Below are positions 60,597 through 64,000 of a stretch of DNA of 64,000 nt, in pieces; position 1 is the stretch's first letter; each line of letters opens with the position of its first letter. The stretch is from contig CBDFGV010000002.1 in the NCBI GenBank assembly GCA_965247245.1, positions 248,001 to 312,000 on the forward strand. The letters are read 5' to 3'. Below the pieces are notes generated by a model, which was not told the origin of the DNA, did no database searches, and was given only the letters and a program-made list of their open reading frames with translations. Source of the stretch: Tectiglobus sp965247245. Lineage in GTDB: Bacteria; Pseudomonadota; Alphaproteobacteria; Rhizobiales; Hyphomicrobiaceae. Position numbers and translations under genes: made by a program.

Positions 60597-61220
60597 TCAA
60601 GGCAAACCGTTGCGACCGTGCTTCATGTAAGCCGGTCGCTGGCTCAGGTGCTCGTAGTAGCTGCGCACGGCCTGATAGTCGGGCTGTTCGAAGTTCAAAT
60701 AGAACCAACGGTTGACGACTAAGCCGATCGGAATATCGGCAACCGTGAAGTTCTCACCGGTGATATATGGACCTGTCGCCTGCAGATGCTCGTCAATCTG
60801 ACCGACCTCCTTGGTGATCAACTGACGTCCTGTCTCGATGAACCACTCGTTATCCCAAGCTTCTTCGCGCATGACGCCGGCCAGGAATGCACCACGCAAT
60901 GAGATCGACGTCTCGTAATTGGCCCAGTCCATCCAGGCTTCACACGTTGCCCGCTGCACCAGGTTGGTTGGATAAAACTCAGCATTGCCGACCTTGGTCG
61001 CGAGGTATCGAACAATTGTATTGGATTCACGCAGGACGACGTCACCATCGATCACCGCTGGTACAAGCCCGTTTGGATTGTACTTCAGAAACTCGGGATC
61101 ATCGGTTGATCGATGCCCGCGCCCCCAATCCTCGCGCTCGTAGGCAATGCCCAGTTCTTCGCAAGTCCAGAGAACTTTTCGAACGTTGAACGAATTCGCA
61201 CGGCCGAGAATTCTCAGCAT
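60597..61220 (-). CDS. Glutathione S-transferase family protein
   Basis: 207 residues. The N-terminal thioredoxin-fold domain carries LGRANSFNVRKVLWTCEELG with a Ser/Asn-type active site (SFNVRK), and the ES motif ESNTIVRYLA binding glutathione. The helical C-terminal domain contains ITGENFTVADIPIGL (N-capping box and motif). It conjugates or removes electrophiles or acts in reductive catabolism. It converges with the SDR gene. Confidence 0.9.
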   Translation of the reverse strand: MLRILGRANSFNVRKVLWTCEELGIAYEREDWGRGHRSTDDPEFLKYNPNGLVPAVIDGDVVLRESNTIVRYLATKVGNAEFYPTNLVQRATCEAWMDWANYETSISLRGAFLAGVMREEAWDNEWFIETGRQLITKEVGQIDEHLQATGPYITGENFTVADIPIGLVVNRWFYLNFEQPDYQAVRSYYEHLSQRPAYMKHGRNGLP

Positions 61221-61320
61221 GCCTGCCTCCTGGATTTTCGGTGAAAAGACCTTGGCGATGCTTTGTTGCTAAGCCCATTCAGCTTATGGACAATGTCAGC
61301 GCACAAGTCGAGAGGTTGAA

Positions 61321-61770
61321 ATGCAGATCTACGTCGATGCGGATGCCTGCCCGGTCAAATCTGAAGTGGTCCGCGTCGCTGAACGCCACAAGTTGGTGAC
61401 CATCTTTGTCGCAAACAGTTGGATGCGGTTGCCGGATGGGGTGCTGGTCGAAAGGATCGTCGTTGAGGAGGGCGCTGATGCTGCTGACGATTGGATCGCA
61501 TCCAATATCGGTGCAGGAGACATTGCGATAACAGCTGACATTCCGCTGGCCTCCCGTTGCCTAAAGGCTGGTGCCAAAGCGCTTGGACCAACCGGCAAAC
61601 CTTTTTCGGATGCTAATATCGGGATGGCACTGGCGATGCGTGATCTGATGTCAGACCTGCGCGAAAGCGGTGAGGTCAAAGGTTACAATGCAGCGTTCTC
61701 GAAGCAAGACCGCTCAACTTTTCTGCAAGCACTGGAGCAGGCCGTGCAAGACATCAAGCGGGGTCGTTGA
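61321..61770 (+). CDS. DUF188 (YaiI/YqxD) family protein
   Basis: 149 residues. It begins YVDADACPVKSEVVRVAER and continues with ITADIPLASRCLKAGAKALGP and PTGKPFSDANIG, the signature set of the UPF0178 family, which adopts a PIN-like nuclease fold. Biochemical function is unknown. Followed, on the same strand, by a 146-base gap containing the CGCCA-GCT-TGGCG palindrome and then the deacetylase gene. Confidence 0.92.
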   Translation: MQIYVDADACPVKSEVVRVAERHKLVTIFVANSWMRLPDGVLVERIVVEEGADAADDWIASNIGAGDIAITADIPLASRCLKAGAKALGPTGKPFSDANIGMALAMRDLMSDLRESGEVKGYNAAFSKQDRSTFLQALEQAVQDIKRGR

Positions 61771-61916
61771 TGGTTGCTATCGTCAGCTGGTCACTGGCCA
61801 ACATCTCACTGTTGAGCTGTCATGGTTTTGAATGATTGACGCCGCCAGCTTGGCGACGGAAGATGGCCTACGCTCAACAACGCATCCGATTATTGCTAGT
61901 TCCCGAGGGCCAGCCA

Positions 61917-62822
61917 ATGAAACTACCTCAGCATCATCGTTACGATCCTGTTCCGTTACCTGACCGCAAGACATACGAGTGGCCGAACGGGACGCGGCTG
62001 GCATTCTCGCTCTACAACAACATTGAGCATTTTGCCTATCGACAGGGCCTCGGTGCTGACTCCGCCGCCCCGGCACCAGCGCAGCAGACACAGCGTAGCT
62101 GGGCCTGGCGCGATTACGGCAACAGAGCCGGCATCTGGTACTACTTCGATATGCTGGATGAGTACGAGCTGCCAGCATCACACAACGTCAACTCAATGGC
62201 GCTGGACGTCTATCCATCGATTGCCAAGCGCATGGTTGCGCGCGGCGATGAATTTGTTGGCCACGGTCGCACGAACTCCGAGCGTCAGGACGTGTTGTGG
62301 GAAGAGGATGAAGCTCGGCTCATTGAAGAGGCGACAGCCGCTATTGCAAAGCACGCGGGCTCGCGACCCAAAGGATGGCTTGGGCCATTCCTGGCGCAGA
62401 GCGGAGTGACCCTCGATCTTCTCAAAGAAGCCGGATACGACTACTGCATGGATTGGCCGGCAGATGATCAGCCGTTCTGGATGCGAACGAGATCAGGTCC
62501 GATCTTGTCTGTTCCCTACCCGGTTGAACTTAATGACGTACCGGCGATGACGACGCGGCAGGAATCGCACCGTGCCTTTGAGGACATGATCATCGACCAG
62601 TTCGATATGATGCTGCGGTTGTCTGAAAAGTATCCATTGGTCATGGGTGTTACGTGCCACCCGTTCGTTATTGCTCAACCATTCCGGTTAGCGAGCCTCA
62701 GGCGCGCCCTCGATCATGTTCTCAAGCATCGCGATCAGATCTGGGTGACGACACCTGGCGAGATTGCCAAGTACTGCGCCAGCCTGCCCAAGGGAACAAT
62801 TCCAGGGTCGGAAGAGTTTTAG
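61917..62822 (+). CDS. Polysaccharide deacetylase family (PuuE/allantoinase-like) protein
   Basis: About 301 residues from the ATG at 61917, with GAGGG seven bases upstream; a start at 61836 is less likely. Family features: HNVNSMALDVYPSIAKRM, FVGHGRTNSERQDVLWEED, and the end motif TCHPFVIAQPFRLASL (metal or substrate histidines). This suits the PuuE/chitin-deacetylase-like group that hydrolyses allantoin- or acylamide-type substrates. Followed 13 bases later by an MFS transporter gene, which likely supplies its substrate. Confidence 0.85.
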   Translation: MKLPQHHRYDPVPLPDRKTYEWPNGTRLAFSLYNNIEHFAYRQGLGADSAAPAPAQQTQRSWAWRDYGNRAGIWYYFDMLDEYELPASHNVNSMALDVYPSIAKRMVARGDEFVGHGRTNSERQDVLWEEDEARLIEEATAAIAKHAGSRPKGWLGPFLAQSGVTLDLLKEAGYDYCMDWPADDQPFWMRTRSGPILSVPYPVELNDVPAMTTRQESHRAFEDMIIDQFDMMLRLSEKYPLVMGVTCHPFVIAQPFRLASLRRALDHVLKHRDQIWVTTPGEIAKYCASLPKGTIPGSEEF

Positions 62823-62835
62823 CGTCAGGCGCCGG

Positions 62836-64000
62836 ATGTCGAAACCGGACGCTGCTGAGGGCGCAACAAGCGACACAAGTGATGCTGGCTCGCCAGACCC
62901 AATGCGATGGGCCGTTCTGGCAGGCGTTTGGCTGATCTATTTGACCTTCGGCATGGTGGCCGCCAGCCTCGCCCCTTTGGTCCCACCCATCATTGAAGAC
63001 CTTGCGATCGGTCACACTATGATGGGGGCGATCTTCGGGGCCTGGCAGCTTGTCTTCATCTTTGCCGCCATTCCCTGTGGCTCTTTGCTGGATCGCATCG
63101 GTGTCGAGCGTGGATTGCTGCTGGGGACGCTGGCGATCGCGGCGTCAGCCCTGTTTCGCGGGATGGCAACGTCCGATTGGCAGATGCTGCTCGCCGTTGG
63201 CGTATTCGGCATCGGCGGCCCGATCGTCTCCACAGGTGCGCCGAAGATCATTGCGCAGTGGTACAAGGGCAGTGAACGCGGCCTTGCCATGGGCATCTAC
63301 ATCACCGGTCCGGCACTTGGCGGCGTGGCTGCGCTGGCATTCACGAACTCGTTGCTGATGCCCTGGTTCGATCAGGACTGGCGTGCCGTGCAATGGTTTT
63401 GGGCCGGTTGTGCGGTTGCTGCCGGCACCGTTTGGTTTGTCCTGTCCCAGCATCCCAAGCTGCGTGGTGAACCGATCGGCAGCGGCCAACGCAAGCAAGT
63501 CTCACAATTGCGCGTCGTCGGTGAATTGCTGCAGATTCGAGCTGTGCAGGTTCTAATGCTGATGAGCGTTGGCATATTTGCCATCAATCATGGCCTGGTG
63601 AACTGGTTGCCAGAGATCCTCAGGGCCAAAGACCTGTCTGCCGTCGAAGCCGGCTATTGGGCAACCATCCCAACGCTTTTCGGGTTACTGGGGTCTCTGC
63701 TCATTCCTAGGCTGGCCACACGCGAGAGGCGCCATGCCATTTTGCTGGGACTATGTCTTGCTTCGGCCATCGCAACGATATGCCTGCAAGCCGGTCTCGG
63801 CGGAACGCTCATTGCCGGCCTTCTTCTGCAGGGCATCGCACGGTCCTCGATGATGACCGTTGCGATGCTCACACTCATCGAAACGCCGAAGATTGGTGAA
63901 GCTCGCGCTGCGACCGCCAGTGGCCTGTTCTTCTCAGCGGCTGAGATCGGAGGCACGGGTGGTCCGTTGCTGCTCGGCCTGCTGCATGCCAACTCGGGCG
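62836..64000 (+). CDS. MFS transporter (cyanate/nitrate-type), 3' end cut by window edge
   Basis: At least 388 residues, still open at the right edge, so the last helices are missing. N-terminal 21 residues are polar (SKPDAAEGATSDTSDAGSPD), then helices with GAWQLVFIFAAIPCGSLLDR (MFS motif A is GSLLDRIGVERG) and the second-half GYWATIPTLFGLLGSLLIPR. The pattern resembles CP/cyanate permease-type MFS proteins. It probably imports or exports the substrate of the preceding deacetylase. ATG start at 62836. Confidence 0.88.
   Translation, partial: MSKPDAAEGATSDTSDAGSPDPMRWAVLAGVWLIYLTFGMVAASLAPLVPPIIEDLAIGHTMMGAIFGAWQLVFIFAAIPCGSLLDRIGVERGLLLGTLAIAASALFRGMATSDWQMLLAVGVFGIGGPIVSTGAPKIIAQWYKGSERGLAMGIYITGPALGGVAALAFTNSLLMPWFDQDWRAVQWFWAGCAVAAGTVWFVLSQHPKLRGEPIGSGQRKQVSQLRVVGELLQIRAVQVLMLMSVGIFAINHGLVNWLPEILRAKDLSAVEAGYWATIPTLFGLLGSLLIPRLATRERRHAILLGLCLASAIATICLQAGLGGTLIAGLLLQGIARSSMMTVAMLTLIETPKIGEARAATASGLFFSAAEIGGTGGPLLLGLLHANSG

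Overview
The window looks like chromosomal DNA of a free-living, metabolically versatile alphaproteobacterium, possibly a marine Rhodospirillales/Rhizobiales relative. This is an inference from gene order (guaB, an RsmB-type methyltransferase and guaA together; Ppx/GppA next to RlmE), from many CoA-dependent catabolic genes, and from TauD, PIG-L, S1P-lyase-like and DUF188 families. The DNA is moderately GC-rich by eye and densely coding on both strands. I saw no rRNA, tRNA, CRISPR array, transposase or integrase.

Layout. 1-1368: 3' part of a TetR regulator and a crotonase. 1603-1956: small membrane protein. 1988-11750 (minus): a probable long catabolic operon, reading from the right: PrpF-type isomerase, alpha/beta hydrolase, D-2-hydroxyacid dehydrogenase, small conserved protein, class III CoA-transferase, a 50-residue exported peptide, an SCP2-like protein, second alpha/beta hydrolase, MFS transporter, second CoA-transferase, acyl-CoA dehydrogenase. 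An ADP-forming acyl-CoA synthetase diverges from it (11851-13938). 14247-19934 (plus): a complete dipeptide/oligopeptide-type ABC transporter behind a leader rich in inverted repeats, closed by a strong terminator. 20034-21722: SDR and isocitrate-lyase/PEP-mutase family enzyme. 21811-23606 (minus): ExbB/ExbD-like three-gene membrane operon with an unusual periplasmic domain. 23767-29160 (minus): amidohydrolase, D-tartrate-dehydratase-like enolase, acyl-CoA dehydrogenase, HMG-CoA lyase and enoyl-CoA hydratase, facing a CoA-transferase and an MmgE/PrpD protein (29359-32007).

32085-36195: NUDIX hydrolase, TerB-like protein, Ppx/GppA and RlmE. 36192-41917: M20 and M24 peptidase-family enzymes, a PhyH dioxygenase, an S1P-lyase-like PLP enzyme, an exported protein with cysteine at every eighth residue, and a GNAT gene broken by one in-frame stop. 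42005-48801 (minus): a very short YadA-type trimeric outer-membrane protein, then the purine operon guaB-rsmB-hydrolase-guaA-PNPOx. 48971-55582: nucleotidyltransferase-like protein, maleate-isomerase-type racemase, exported protein, two TauD paralogues around an EthD-like protein, a Gfo/Idh/MocA oxidoreductase and a PIG-L deacetylase. 55634-57327: an aquaporin gene and a 63-bp relic of its 3' end flanking an exported His-rich protein. 57385-64000: DMT exporter, crotonase, Arg/Cys-rich exported protein, SDR, GST, DUF188 protein, polysaccharide deacetylase and the start of an MFS transporter cut by the window edge.

Overall the region is a string of uptake-plus-catabolism modules for organic acids, amino-acid derivatives and peptides, broken by a few housekeeping blocks. 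Points worth a second look are the ExbBD-like operon, the Cys-octad protein, the mini YadA protein, the aquaporin tail repeat, the Arg-rich exported protein, the translationally coupled mini-gene at 7038-7190, and the structured leader at 14027-14200. Functions are family-level unless a gene symbol is given; exact substrates cannot be read from the sequence.
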